A stretch of DNA of 64,000 nucleotides from Roseivivax sp. THAF197b (GTDB lineage Bacteria > Pseudomonadota > Alphaproteobacteria > Rhodobacterales > Rhodobacteraceae), in assembly GCF_009363255.1 (NCBI RefSeq), contig NZ_CP045318.1:658001-722000 (forward strand). Reading direction: 5' to 3'. Made by a program: the position numbers and the translations under genes. Positions within the stretch are counted from its first letter, which is position 1, and each line of letters begins with the position of its first letter. This document shows, in pieces, positions 9,155 through 16,680 of this stretch. Under the pieces are notes generated by a model that saw only the letters and a list, made by a program, of their open reading frames with translations, did not search any database and was not told the DNA's origin.

Positions 9155-10012
9155 TCAGTTGGTGCAGGGGATCGGCAGGTCCACAACCTCGGAGCCCTTG
9201 CGCGTCTTGATCGTGCAGACTTCGCGCGCCTTTTGCATCTGGGTCTGCTCCTCCTTCTCGAGCCCGAGAAGCGAGCGCTGATCGACCTCGATGGCTTCCG
9301 CAACCGTCGTGTCGTTATTGGCCAGAAGCGACAGGGTCAGATCGCCGGTCGACTGGGCCTGGGCCAGCGCTGCAATCTGCTGCGGGGTGGCCGCGACGGT
9401 CACGGTCCGCGCGATGGTGGCGCTGGTCGTGTCGACATTTGCGGTCTGGTCGATGGCGATCAACTCGACGCCGGTCTGAATGAGCTTGGTGACTTCGCCT
9501 TGCGGCAGCGACGGGTCGCGTGATCCGATGCGGCCGGTCCAGTAGACATCCACGCGGTCGCCGGGACGCAGGAAACCGGACACGCCCGAGGCCACGTCGA
9601 CCTTGACCGCGAAGGCGCGCAAGCCCGGCTTGAGGCGTGAGGTCAGGCCGACATCGCCGCCGGGCTCGGACACCTTGACGCCCATCAGAACCTCGAAGGG
9701 CTCGATCTGGCGCAGGGCCACGCGGGGCTGTTCGCCCGCGACGAGCAGGGGCTCTTCCTCGGTGAAGTATTTTTCGGGCAGCGCGGGCACGGGCCAGGGC
9801 ACGAGGGAGATGTCCTCTTCCGTGATGGCCTGGCCGTAAGACAGGGGCTTGGTCGCCACGTAGACCATGGTCGTCTCGACCGCCTGCACCTGCTTGGCGC
9901 GCTCTTCCTGAAGCGCGGTCTCGTAGGCGCCGATATAATTCTGAGCCATGTATACCGCGAAACCGGCCAGGCCGAGCCCCGCGATCAGGACAAGTCCGAA
10001 CAGCAGACGCAT
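9155..10012 (-). CDS. cpaB: Tad pilus assembly protein CpaB (RcpC)
   Basis: A 285-residue periplasmic protein with an N-terminal membrane anchor (about residues 3-25), followed by a SAF domain (about 48-115; KPLSYGQAITEEDISLVPWP) and the RcpC/CpaB C-terminal domain (about 120-240; GVSGFLRPGDRVDVYWTG). CpaB is associated with the secretin and affects pilus release. ATG 10012 is preceded by GAGG. It follows the second flp pilin gene by 142 bases and is separated from cpaC by a hairpin. Confidence 0.92.
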   Translation of the reverse strand: MRLLFGLVLIAGLGLAGFAVYMAQNYIGAYETALQEERAKQVQAVETTMVYVATKPLSYGQAITEEDISLVPWPVPALPEKYFTEEEPLLVAGEQPRVALRQIEPFEVLMGVKVSEPGGDVGLTSRLKPGLRAFAVKVDVASGVSGFLRPGDRVDVYWTGRIGSRDPSLPQGEVTKLIQTGVELIAIDQTANVDTTSATIARTVTVAATPQQIAALAQAQSTGDLTLSLLANNDTTVAEAIEVDQRSLLGLEKEEQTQMQKAREVCTIKTRKGSEVVDLPIPCTN

Positions 10013-10154
10013 GGGGATACCTCAATTCATTGCTCGACCGCTTACGGGATTGTGGCGGTCTGTCGATCTGTCTGAAGCCTGACAGGAAACAATGGCGAAA
10101 AGCGGGACGGTCTGTGACCAGTCTTTGACAAACGCCGTGGGGTTCGCGTCAGCC

Positions 10155-10352
10155 TTACTCCGGCAATTCGGCAATGCGGCCGTTCACCGCGGTTCCCGCC
10201 GCCTTGGACAGCGCGACGCTTTCTCGTTCGATCGTGCTGTAGGCGATCAGGCACAGGCCGATGATCCCGGCGGTCAGGACCACCCAATCGACCGTGACCG
10301 CGCCGTCTTCGGCGTGGAAAAATCGGGTAAACTCGAACTTGGAAAAGGGCAT
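10155..10352 (-). CDS. flp: Flp-type pilin, second copy
   Basis: A 65-residue Flp/Fap-like pilin: a charged leader of 17 residues ending in EDG, then a hydrophobic helix beginning AVTVDWVVLTAG. The expected prepilin peptidase cut is after Gly17. Flp pilins normally carry Glu at +5 and Tyr at +6 of the mature protein; here they are Asp and Trp. I chose ATG 10352 (MPFSKF); an AGGAGG lies 12 bases upstream. A start at 10364 abuts that AGGAGG and is less likely. It shares most of its core with the pilin at 10582-10773 and is probably a duplicate or minor pilin transcribed with cpaB. Confidence 0.82.
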   Translation of the reverse strand: MPFSKFEFTRFFHAEDGAVTVDWVVLTAGIIGLCLIAYSTIERESVALSKAAGTAVNGRIAELPE

Positions 10353-10505
10353 AGGCCGCTCCATCCTCCTGCACCGGATCTGGTCCGGACCATTCTCATG
10401 CCCGCGTTTCCATTCTGGTATGCGGGCAAACCTCTTTCCATCCGTCGACGGGGAGGGGCTCGTTTCACGGCCCTCGTGCGTTTTCGCATGCGTCACACGG
10501 AAAGA

Positions 10506-10531
10506 GCGCGCCAGCGGACTGGCCGGCGCGC
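10506..10531 (-). terminator. Hairpin after the first flp pilin gene
   Basis: GCGCGCC pairs with GGCGCGC (7 base pairs, 12-base loop), followed on the minus strand by TCTTTCC. It lies 51 bases beyond the flp stop at 10582. A hairpin after the major pilin gene would raise pilin mRNA relative to the rest of the operon. The weak T run makes strong termination uncertain. Confidence 0.55.
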
Positions 10532-10581
10532 CCTCACTATTCTGCGGTCAGAAACCTTCCCGCTCAGATCACGAGATCTGA

Positions 10582-10773
10582 TTACTCTTTCTTGAAGCCG
10601 TCGTTCTCGCCGGACACAGCGGTTGCTGCGGCGCCGATCAGGGCCTTCGAGTTGGTCTCGATGGTGGAGTAGGCTGCGACTGCGAGGCCGACAACAGCTG
10701 CGGTCAGCACGACCCAGTCAACCGTGACAGCGCCGTCTTCGTCGTTGCGGAAGGTTTTGATGAAGTTAAGCAT
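10582..10773 (-). CDS. flp: Flp-type major pilin, first copy
   Basis: A 63-residue pilin precursor: leader MLNFIKTFRNDEDG, predicted cleavage after Gly14, then the hydrophobic helix AVTVDWVVLTAAVVGLAVAA and a short polar tail. As in its neighbour, the usual Glu5-Tyr6 of mature Flp is replaced by Asp-Trp. GGAGAA precedes ATG 10773. It is the first gene of the Tad locus, with its own upstream region and a downstream hairpin, so it is the better candidate for the major pilin. Confidence 0.86.
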   Translation of the reverse strand: MLNFIKTFRNDEDGAVTVDWVVLTAAVVGLAVAAYSTIETNSKALIGAAATAVSGENDGFKKE

Positions 10774-11107
10774 GGGTATTCTCCGTAAGGTTCAGTTTGC
10801 TCTCGTTTCCACCGGTCCGGAGTTTGTCGGGGTCTCTCAATCCCCGTCTCCGTTGCGGTATGACGCTATATAGACCCCGGATTGGGGCACGATTTTGACC
10901 GCAATGGATCGATTTCCGCATCCTGCATGGAATCTGCGAAAAATCTTGCAACCTCATGATTTAAAATAATAAAAAACGTTAACTTTGTTTTTTGGCGGCT
11001 TCTGGGGCACGACAATCTGGCGAAATCGCCGATGTTTGAGCCCGATCTTGGGGATTTTCACGTTTCGTGCGATGATCCACGCAACAAAAAACGAAAAGAG
11101 CAGTTCC
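10774..11107. other. Divergent intergenic region between flp and the lytic transglycosylase gene
   Basis: This 334-base stretch has no credible gene. It holds the flp leader and promoter on the minus strand and the transglycosylase promoter on the plus strand. A TATATAG-like -10 candidate for flp lies at about 10865-10873, but no good -35 was found. A CGGGG/CCCCG hairpin could form in the flp leader. The part at about 10950-11000 is strikingly AT-rich for this genome (runs of A and T), which may mark an upstream activating or bent region. Confidence 0.5.
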
Positions 11108-11965
11108 ATGTCCTTCACGCGATCCTGCGCGCTTTGCGCGGCGTTCCTGTTTGCGGTGCCTGTCGTCGGGCCTGCAGAGGCCAATTCCGATTTCTCCGCG
11201 CGCTTCGTGAAGCCACCGAAGCCCGGCACCAAGAAGCGTGTGACGGTGCAGATCGCGCCGCGCGCCAATCCCGCCGTGATGCCGCCGCCCGGCCAGAGCG
11301 CGGAGCCCGGCGCGCCTGCAACATCCGGCATGGCGTCCGCCCCATCGGACAAGGCCGCTCCAGAGGGGCGGTATGGCTGGTTCTGGCAATCCGTGGCCGC
11401 GAGCGCGGATAGCGGAACGGGGCCCGGACGGCTCGAGCCCGCATTATCAGCGCTGAAGGGCGGGCCGGGGGGCGCGCGGGTCACGGCGCCGCGCGTTCAG
11501 AACCTGCAGGAAATCGCCACGCGCTACGGCTCGGCACTTCTGCGCCATTCTGTCGGTACGGAGGTCTCGCCCGCACTTGCGCTGGCGGTTCTGGCAATCG
11601 AGTCGGGCGGAAAGCCCGATGCGGTCAGCCGGGTCGGGGCCGAGGGGCTGATGCAGTTGATGCCGGATACCGCCGCCAAGCTGGGTGTCGCGGACAGTTT
11701 CGATCCCGATGAGAACATCAAGGGCGGGATCGCCTTTCTCGATGCGTTGATGCGGGCCTATGGCGGCGATCCGGTGCTTGTGCTGGCGGGCTACAATGCC
11801 GGGCAGACAGCCGTGGCCAATGCGGGCGGCGTGCCGCCTTTCGCCGAGACGCGCGATTACGTGCCCAAGGTGTTGGCCGCGTTCGAGGTCGCGCGGGCCT
11901 TGTGCAAGACGCCGCCGATGATGATCTCGGATGGCTGCGTCTTCCATGTCTCGCCGGGAAGCTGA
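11108..11965 (+). CDS. Lytic transglycosylase (SLT domain)
   Basis: Secreted murein lytic transglycosylase, 285 residues from ATG 11108. Signal peptide at about residues 1-25 (ending near PAEA), a Pro-rich linker (about 50-85), then an SLT-type catalytic domain from about 135 to 270. The catalytic Glu165 lies in LAIESGGKPDA, followed by GAEGLMQLMP and GYNAGQTAV, the standard motifs. It is divergent from the Tad pilus locus and may open peptidoglycan for the pilus channel; that link is inferred from position. An upstream in-frame ATG (11072) would displace the signal peptide and was not chosen. Confidence 0.85.
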   Translation: MSFTRSCALCAAFLFAVPVVGPAEANSDFSARFVKPPKPGTKKRVTVQIAPRANPAVMPPPGQSAEPGAPATSGMASAPSDKAAPEGRYGWFWQSVAASADSGTGPGRLEPALSALKGGPGGARVTAPRVQNLQEIATRYGSALLRHSVGTEVSPALALAVLAIESGGKPDAVSRVGAEGLMQLMPDTAAKLGVADSFDPDENIKGGIAFLDALMRAYGGDPVLVLAGYNAGQTAVANAGGVPPFAETRDYVPKVLAAFEVARALCKTPPMMISDGCVFHVSPGS

Positions 11966-11977
11966 GCGCGCAGCCTC

Positions 11978-13456
11978 CTAGTCGGGCATGCGCAGCACGG
12001 CGCCGGGATTCATGATGCCCTGCGGATCGAGTGCTGACTTGATCGCGCGCATGGCCGCGAGCTTCGCGGGATCCTGGTAGCGTTCCAGATCGGCCACCTT
12101 CAGCCGCCCGATCCCGTGCTCGGCACTGACCGATCCACCCATTTCATGCACCAGGTCATGGATGACGCGCTTGATGGCGTCGCGGCTGTTCTCGTGCTCG
12201 TCGCGGTTGCGGCCCGGCATCGGGAAGACGTTGTAATGCAGATTGCCGTCGCCCAGATGCCCGAAGCAGTTGACGCGGAACGCGCCGATCTCCTTCAGAC
12301 GGGCGATGCCTTCGGGGATGAAATCGGGGATCTCCGAGATCGGAACGGAGATGTCGTGGCTTGAGATCGCGCCGATATGGCGGTTGGCCTCGGGGATGCG
12401 TTCGCGGATCGCCCAGAAATCCTGCCGCTGGCTGTCCGATTGCGCGATGAGCCCGTCGGAGACGAGCCCCGCCTCGAGCGCATCGGCAAAGACCGCCTCC
12501 AGCGCCTCCGCGGGGTCGAGCCCCTCGGGCAGGCCGACCTCGATCAGGACGGACCAGTCGGGCGACGCCTCGAAGGGTTGCCTCAGCTCGGGAATGGTCT
12601 CGCGCAGGAAGTCGTAGCCCGTTCCGCTCATTAGCTCGAAGGCGGAAATGCCGTCGCCCAGCCTGTCGCGTGCGCGGGCCAGCAGATCCAGAGCGGCGCG
12701 GGGGCTGTCGACCACCAGAAGTGCCGTGCCGGTGCGCGCGGGGATCGGGGAAAGCTTGAGCACGGCGGCGGTGATGATGCCGAGCGTGCCCTCCGCACCG
12801 ATCAGAAGGTTGCGCAGATCGTAGCCGGTATTGTCCTTCCTCAGGCGCCGAAGCCCGTTCCAGACCGTGCCGTCAGGCATCACCGCCTCGAGCCCGAGGC
12901 AGAGATCCCGGGCATTGCCGTAGCGCAACACGTTCACACCGCCCGCATTGGTGCCAAGAAGCCCGCCGATCCGGGCGGAGCCTTCGGAGGCGAGCGAGAG
13001 GGGGAACAGGCGGTTCGCCTCGCGCGCGGCATTCTGCACGTCGAGCAGGATCGCGCCGGCCTCGGCGATCAGTACGTTTTCGTCCGGGTGAACGGCCCGG
13101 ATGGCGCTCATCCGCTCCAGGCTCACGAGAAGCGGTACCGCGCCGCCTTCGGGGGCGATCTGCCCGCCGACGAGCCCGGTGCCGCCGCCGTAAGGCACGA
13201 GCGGAACGCGGGCCGCGTGGGCATGAGCGACGATGGTCGCGACCTCGCTTGTCGTGCGGGGCAGGGCGACATGGGAGGCCGCGCCGCGCCAGCGCCCGCG
13301 CGGCTCCTCGTGGAAGCGTGCATCGGCAGGGCGGATCGTATCTTCCGGCAGTTGCGCGGCAAGCGCGCAGAGGAAGCTTTGGTCGGCTGAGGCGAGGGAC
13401 AAGGGCGGCTCCGGTCGCGGCAAGGTTCCGCCTTGAGATAGAGTACTGGGCGCCAT
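11978..13456 (-). CDS. FAD-linked oxidase, D-2-hydroxyacid (D-2-hydroxyglutarate/GlcD-like) dehydrogenase
   Basis: Flavoprotein of about 492 residues of the FAD_binding_4 / FAD-oxidase-C (GlcD, D-lactate and D-2-hydroxyglutarate dehydrogenase) family, oxidising a D-2-hydroxyacid. The FAD-binding half shows VPYGGGTGLVGGQ and GSARIGGLLGTNAGG (about residues 95-190). The C-terminal half has CFGHLGDGNLHYNVFP and SAEHGIG, which carry the metal/substrate histidines. It is convergent with the transglycosylase gene, 12 bases apart. The ATG at 13456 lacks a clear ribosome binding site; the true start could be slightly downstream. The substrate cannot be read from sequence. Confidence 0.82.
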   Translation of the reverse strand: MAPSTLSQGGTLPRPEPPLSLASADQSFLCALAAQLPEDTIRPADARFHEEPRGRWRGAASHVALPRTTSEVATIVAHAHAARVPLVPYGGGTGLVGGQIAPEGGAVPLLVSLERMSAIRAVHPDENVLIAEAGAILLDVQNAAREANRLFPLSLASEGSARIGGLLGTNAGGVNVLRYGNARDLCLGLEAVMPDGTVWNGLRRLRKDNTGYDLRNLLIGAEGTLGIITAAVLKLSPIPARTGTALLVVDSPRAALDLLARARDRLGDGISAFELMSGTGYDFLRETIPELRQPFEASPDWSVLIEVGLPEGLDPAEALEAVFADALEAGLVSDGLIAQSDSQRQDFWAIRERIPEANRHIGAISSHDISVPISEIPDFIPEGIARLKEIGAFRVNCFGHLGDGNLHYNVFPMPGRNRDEHENSRDAIKRVIHDLVHEMGGSVSAEHGIGRLKVADLERYQDPAKLAAMRAIKSALDPQGIMNPGAVLRMPD

Positions 13457-13597
13457 GGCAAAAGGGGGGCGCTGATCCGGCGGGCGCGTCCGGCCCGGGG
13501 CCGAACGCGGCATGTCATGTCAGCGGCACCGATTGGTGCCGCTTCCGGCTGGCCCCTGGCATAAGTTTTTGACGAAGGGGATGTGACGCCTCGCGGC

Positions 13598-14425
13598 TCA
13601 GTCCGGATCGCGCAGCCAGCGCGGCTCGAGGATCGTGACCGTGGGCCGGTCGGGCAGGGTGGCAAGCGAGACTTCAAGGTGACTCTGCCCGGTGCGTTCC
13701 ACGGCGAAGGTGGTGGAAATCTCCTCGAGAAAGGCTTCCAGCGCATAGCCCGAGAACCAGTGCATCGGGATGATGACGCGGCTTTTCAGGCGCTCCAGCA
13801 CGTTGATCATGTTGGTGCGGGCCATGGTGTAGCCGCCATCCACCGGCACCATCACCACGTCGAGCCGCCCGAGAGCCGCGTATTGTGCGTCATTCGGTTC
13901 GTGATGCAGGTGGCCGAGGTGCCCGATGCAAAGCCCCTCGACCTCGAAGACGAAGATCGAATTCCCGTTCTCCTCGCGCCCGCCGAATTCGCTGCGGATA
14001 TCGGTGGAGACATTGCGCACCAGCATCTCACCCAGATCGAGGCGGTGGTTGATGCCCGCGCCATGGGTCTCGCCCCAGCCGGGCAGGACATGCGGGATCG
14101 CAGGATCGGGATTGGCCGTCCAGTGGGTGGAATGGGCGTGGTTCATGGTGACCACGTCCGGGATCATCGTGGTATTGCCGATGAAGCCCGTGAAATCCGT
14201 CACCGCATTGAGCCCGCCTCGGGTCTGGATCAGGAAGGAGGCATGGGCAATGTAGCTGATGCGCACCGAATATTCGGGCACCGGCGCCTGCCAGCTGGCT
14301 TTGTGGAGGTATTCGAGCCCGGGTGCAGCCTCCGCGACAGCGATGCAATGGGACGGGCGGCGGTCCTGGGCATGGGCTGTGAGCGGCAGGGTGGCGATCA
14401 GGATTGCAATCAGGATGCGGATCAT
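13598..14425 (-). CDS. Exported metallo-beta-lactamase-fold hydrolase (UlaG-like)
   Basis: A 275-residue protein with a signal peptide (about residues 1-19, ending LTAHA) and an MBL-fold core. Metal-binding candidates are the MNHAHSTHW segment near residue 95 and GHLGHLHHE near 170, which resemble the UlaG/YcfU-like branch more than class B beta-lactamases. A conserved PMHWFSG segment follows near 225. It is transcribed as a single gene or from the ABC transporter mRNA upstream. Substrate unknown; lactonase or phosphodiesterase-type activity is possible, resistance is unlikely. Confidence 0.72.
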   Translation of the reverse strand: MIRILIAILIATLPLTAHAQDRRPSHCIAVAEAAPGLEYLHKASWQAPVPEYSVRISYIAHASFLIQTRGGLNAVTDFTGFIGNTTMIPDVVTMNHAHSTHWTANPDPAIPHVLPGWGETHGAGINHRLDLGEMLVRNVSTDIRSEFGGREENGNSIFVFEVEGLCIGHLGHLHHEPNDAQYAALGRLDVVMVPVDGGYTMARTNMINVLERLKSRVIIPMHWFSGYALEAFLEEISTTFAVERTGQSHLEVSLATLPDRPTVTILEPRWLRDPD

Positions 14426-14514
14426 CGGCAGGGCTCCTTCGGGGTATTCGAAGCCTAGCCCGGTTGCGGTGCGGCACCCACTTCAAAGCCTCGTGAGCGT
14501 GGCATTCGGCGGCA

Positions 14515-14534
14515 GCGAGGGGCCAGCCCCTCGC
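14515..14534. repeat. Perfect palindromic hairpin after the ABC operon
   Basis: GCGAGGGGC and GCCCCTCGC form a 9-base-pair perfect inverted repeat with a CA centre, followed by GCTCCCCGGAGGTATTTATG. It lies in the 192-base gap between the last permease gene and the MBL-fold gene. It may act as the terminator of the importer operon, and its form resembles dispersed intergenic palindromes of roseobacter genomes; only one copy was seen here. Confidence 0.5.
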
Positions 14535-14617
14535 GCTCCCCGGAGGTATTTATGGTCCGGTCGTGACATCGGGTTGGCGCACCAGTCCATGGTTGGGACA
14601 CGCGGATGGAGATGGGC

Positions 14618-15583
14618 TCAGCGCTCTTTCACGTAGGGCTCTCCACCTGCGCGCGGGGGGATCGCCCGGCCGACAAAGCCTGCAAGGATCACGACCGTGA
14701 GGATGTAGGGCAGCGCATCCATCACCTGCACCGGGATGGTAATGCCGCCGAGGTCGATATTCTGGTAGCGCAGCGCCACGGCCTGCAGCAGGCCGAAGAG
14801 GAGGCAGGCCATGAGCGCGTACCACGGCCGCCACTTGGCGAAGATCAGCGCGGCGAGGGCAATATAGCCGCGGCCCGCGGTCATGTCCTTGACGAAGCCT
14901 GCCTGAAGGCCCGTGGCGAGATAGGAACCGGCAAGGCCGCAGAGCAGCCCGCAGATCACGATTGCCGCGTAGCGCAGGCCGATGACCGACACGCCCGCCG
15001 TGTCGACCGCTTCGGGGGCTTCGCCCACCGCGCGCAGGCGCAGGCCGAAGCGGGTGCGTTGCAGCACCCACCAGGTCGCGGGCACGCAGAGGAAGGCCAC
15101 GTAGACGAGGATCGAATGGCCGGAGATCAGCTCGTAATAGATGGGGCCGAAGATCGGCACGTCGCGCAGCGTCTCGGCGAAGGGCAGGGTGATCGCCTCC
15201 CAGCGGCCGCCACCCATCAGCGACGGCGTGCGTCCGCCCTGGCTGAAGAGGTCCTGCGCAATGAGCACGGTGAGGCCTGCCGCCAGAAAATTGAGCGCCA
15301 CGCCCGAGATCAGCTGATTGCCGCGGAAGGTGATCGAGGCGAGCCCGTGCAGGCCCGAGAGCAGCATCGAGGAGACGATGCCCGCGCCGAGGCCCAACCA
15401 GACCGAGCCCGTGAGTGCCGCGACCGCTGCCGAAAAGAAGGCGGCGATCAGCATCTTGCCTTCGAGCCCGATATCGATGACGCCCGAGCGTTCGGAGAAC
15501 AGCCCCGCGAGGCAGGCCAGCAGAAGCGGCGTGGCAAGGCGCACGGTCGAATCGAGGACCTGGAGGAGGGTGGCGAAATCCAT
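14618..15583 (-). CDS. BMP-type ABC importer permease 2 (NupQ/YufQ-like)
   Basis: A 321-residue membrane permease of the BPD_transp_2 (branched-chain/simple sugar/nucleoside) family, with about nine hydrophobic segments and the family's RSGVIDIGLEGKML motif near residues 33-46. It overlaps the upstream permease by one base (TGATG), showing translational coupling. With the other permease, the double ATPase and the BMP binding protein it forms a four-part importer. Homologues import purine nucleosides or related compounds; the substrate here is not determined. Confidence 0.88.
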   Translation of the reverse strand: MDFATLLQVLDSTVRLATPLLLACLAGLFSERSGVIDIGLEGKMLIAAFFSAAVAALTGSVWLGLGAGIVSSMLLSGLHGLASITFRGNQLISGVALNFLAAGLTVLIAQDLFSQGGRTPSLMGGGRWEAITLPFAETLRDVPIFGPIYYELISGHSILVYVAFLCVPATWWVLQRTRFGLRLRAVGEAPEAVDTAGVSVIGLRYAAIVICGLLCGLAGSYLATGLQAGFVKDMTAGRGYIALAALIFAKWRPWYALMACLLFGLLQAVALRYQNIDLGGITIPVQVMDALPYILTVVILAGFVGRAIPPRAGGEPYVKER

Positions 15584-16680
15584 CAGCTGCGCTCCTTCCG
15601 GCCGAAGGCGAGGAACAGCCGCTCGAGCGGTGTCCGTACCATGTTGTCGAGCGCGCCGGTGAACAGGATCACGAGCGCCTGGATCACGATGATCAGCTCG
15701 CGCGGTATATTGGTCCAGAGCGCGAGCTCCGCCCCGCCCTGGTAGAGAAAGCCGAAGAGAATGGCGGCAAGGAGGACGCCCACGGGATGGTTGCGGCCCA
15801 TCAACGCGACCGCGATCCCGATGAAGCCCGCGCCTTCGGTGGCGTTCATCACCAGCCGCTCGGCCTCGCCCATGGCGGTGTTCACGGCCATGAGGCCTGC
15901 AAGCCCGCCGGAGATCAGCATCGCCACGACAACGATCTTCACCGGCGAAATTCCCGCATAGCGCGCGGCACTTTCGGAATGGCCGAGCGCGCGGATCTCG
16001 TAGCCGAGGCGTGTCCGCCAGATCAGCACCCAAACCGCGAAACAGGCCGCAAGCGCGAGGAAGAAAGTGACGTTGCCGGGCGCGCCGCGGAAGAGCGGCA
16101 TCGCATCGGTGGCGAACATGTCCTGGAAGGTGGGCAGATGCGTGGCTTCGGGAAAGAGCGGCGAGGCCGGGTCCATCTGGCCTGCGGGTTTCAGCAGGTT
16201 GACCAGCACGTAGTTCAGAAGGGCGGCGGCGATGAAGTTGAACATGATCGTCGTGATGACGATATGGCTGCCGCGCTTGGCCTGCAGATAGGCCGGGATC
16301 AGCGCCCAGAGCGCGCCGAAGGCCGCCGCCCCCAGCGCCGCGCCCACGAGGGCCAGCGACCAATGGGGCCAGGGGATGTACAGACAGATCAGCGCCACGC
16401 CGAGGCCGCCGATCGTGGCCTGCCCCTCGCCGCCAATATTGAAGAGCTTGGCATGGAAGGCCACGGACACGGCAAGGCCGGTGAAGATGAAGTTCGTCGC
16501 GTAATAAAGCGTGTAGCCCCAGCCCGACGAGCGCATGAGCGCGCCTTCGACCATGAGGTTGAAGGCTTCCACCGGGTTTTCGCCGATGGCGAGGATCACC
16601 AGCGCCGACAGGAACGCGGCAAGCAGAAGGGAGATCAGCGGGACAAGGACCGCATCGGCCCAGGCAGGCATCTTATCCAT
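15583..16680 (-). CDS. BMP-type ABC importer permease 1 (NupP/YufP-like)
   Basis: A 365-residue permease with about nine to ten membrane segments and the family motif GGEGQATIGGLG near residue 100. ATG 16680 was chosen because it overlaps the ATPase stop codon by eight bases and starts MDKMPAWADAV directly before the first membrane helix; the ORF is open further upstream but that part lies inside the ATPase gene. It works as a heterodimer with the permease that follows. Confidence 0.87.
   Translation of the reverse strand: MDKMPAWADAVLVPLISLLLAAFLSALVILAIGENPVEAFNLMVEGALMRSSGWGYTLYYATNFIFTGLAVSVAFHAKLFNIGGEGQATIGGLGVALICLYIPWPHWSLALVGAALGAAAFGALWALIPAYLQAKRGSHIVITTIMFNFIAAALLNYVLVNLLKPAGQMDPASPLFPEATHLPTFQDMFATDAMPLFRGAPGNVTFFLALAACFAVWVLIWRTRLGYEIRALGHSESAARYAGISPVKIVVVAMLISGGLAGLMAVNTAMGEAERLVMNATEGAGFIGIAVALMGRNHPVGVLLAAILFGFLYQGGAELALWTNIPRELIIVIQALVILFTGALDNMVRTPLERLFLAFGRKERS

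Noticed and set aside
13598..14425. MBL-fold gene as a beta-lactamase resistance gene
   Set aside because: The motifs resemble UlaG-like hydrolases, not class B beta-lactamases.
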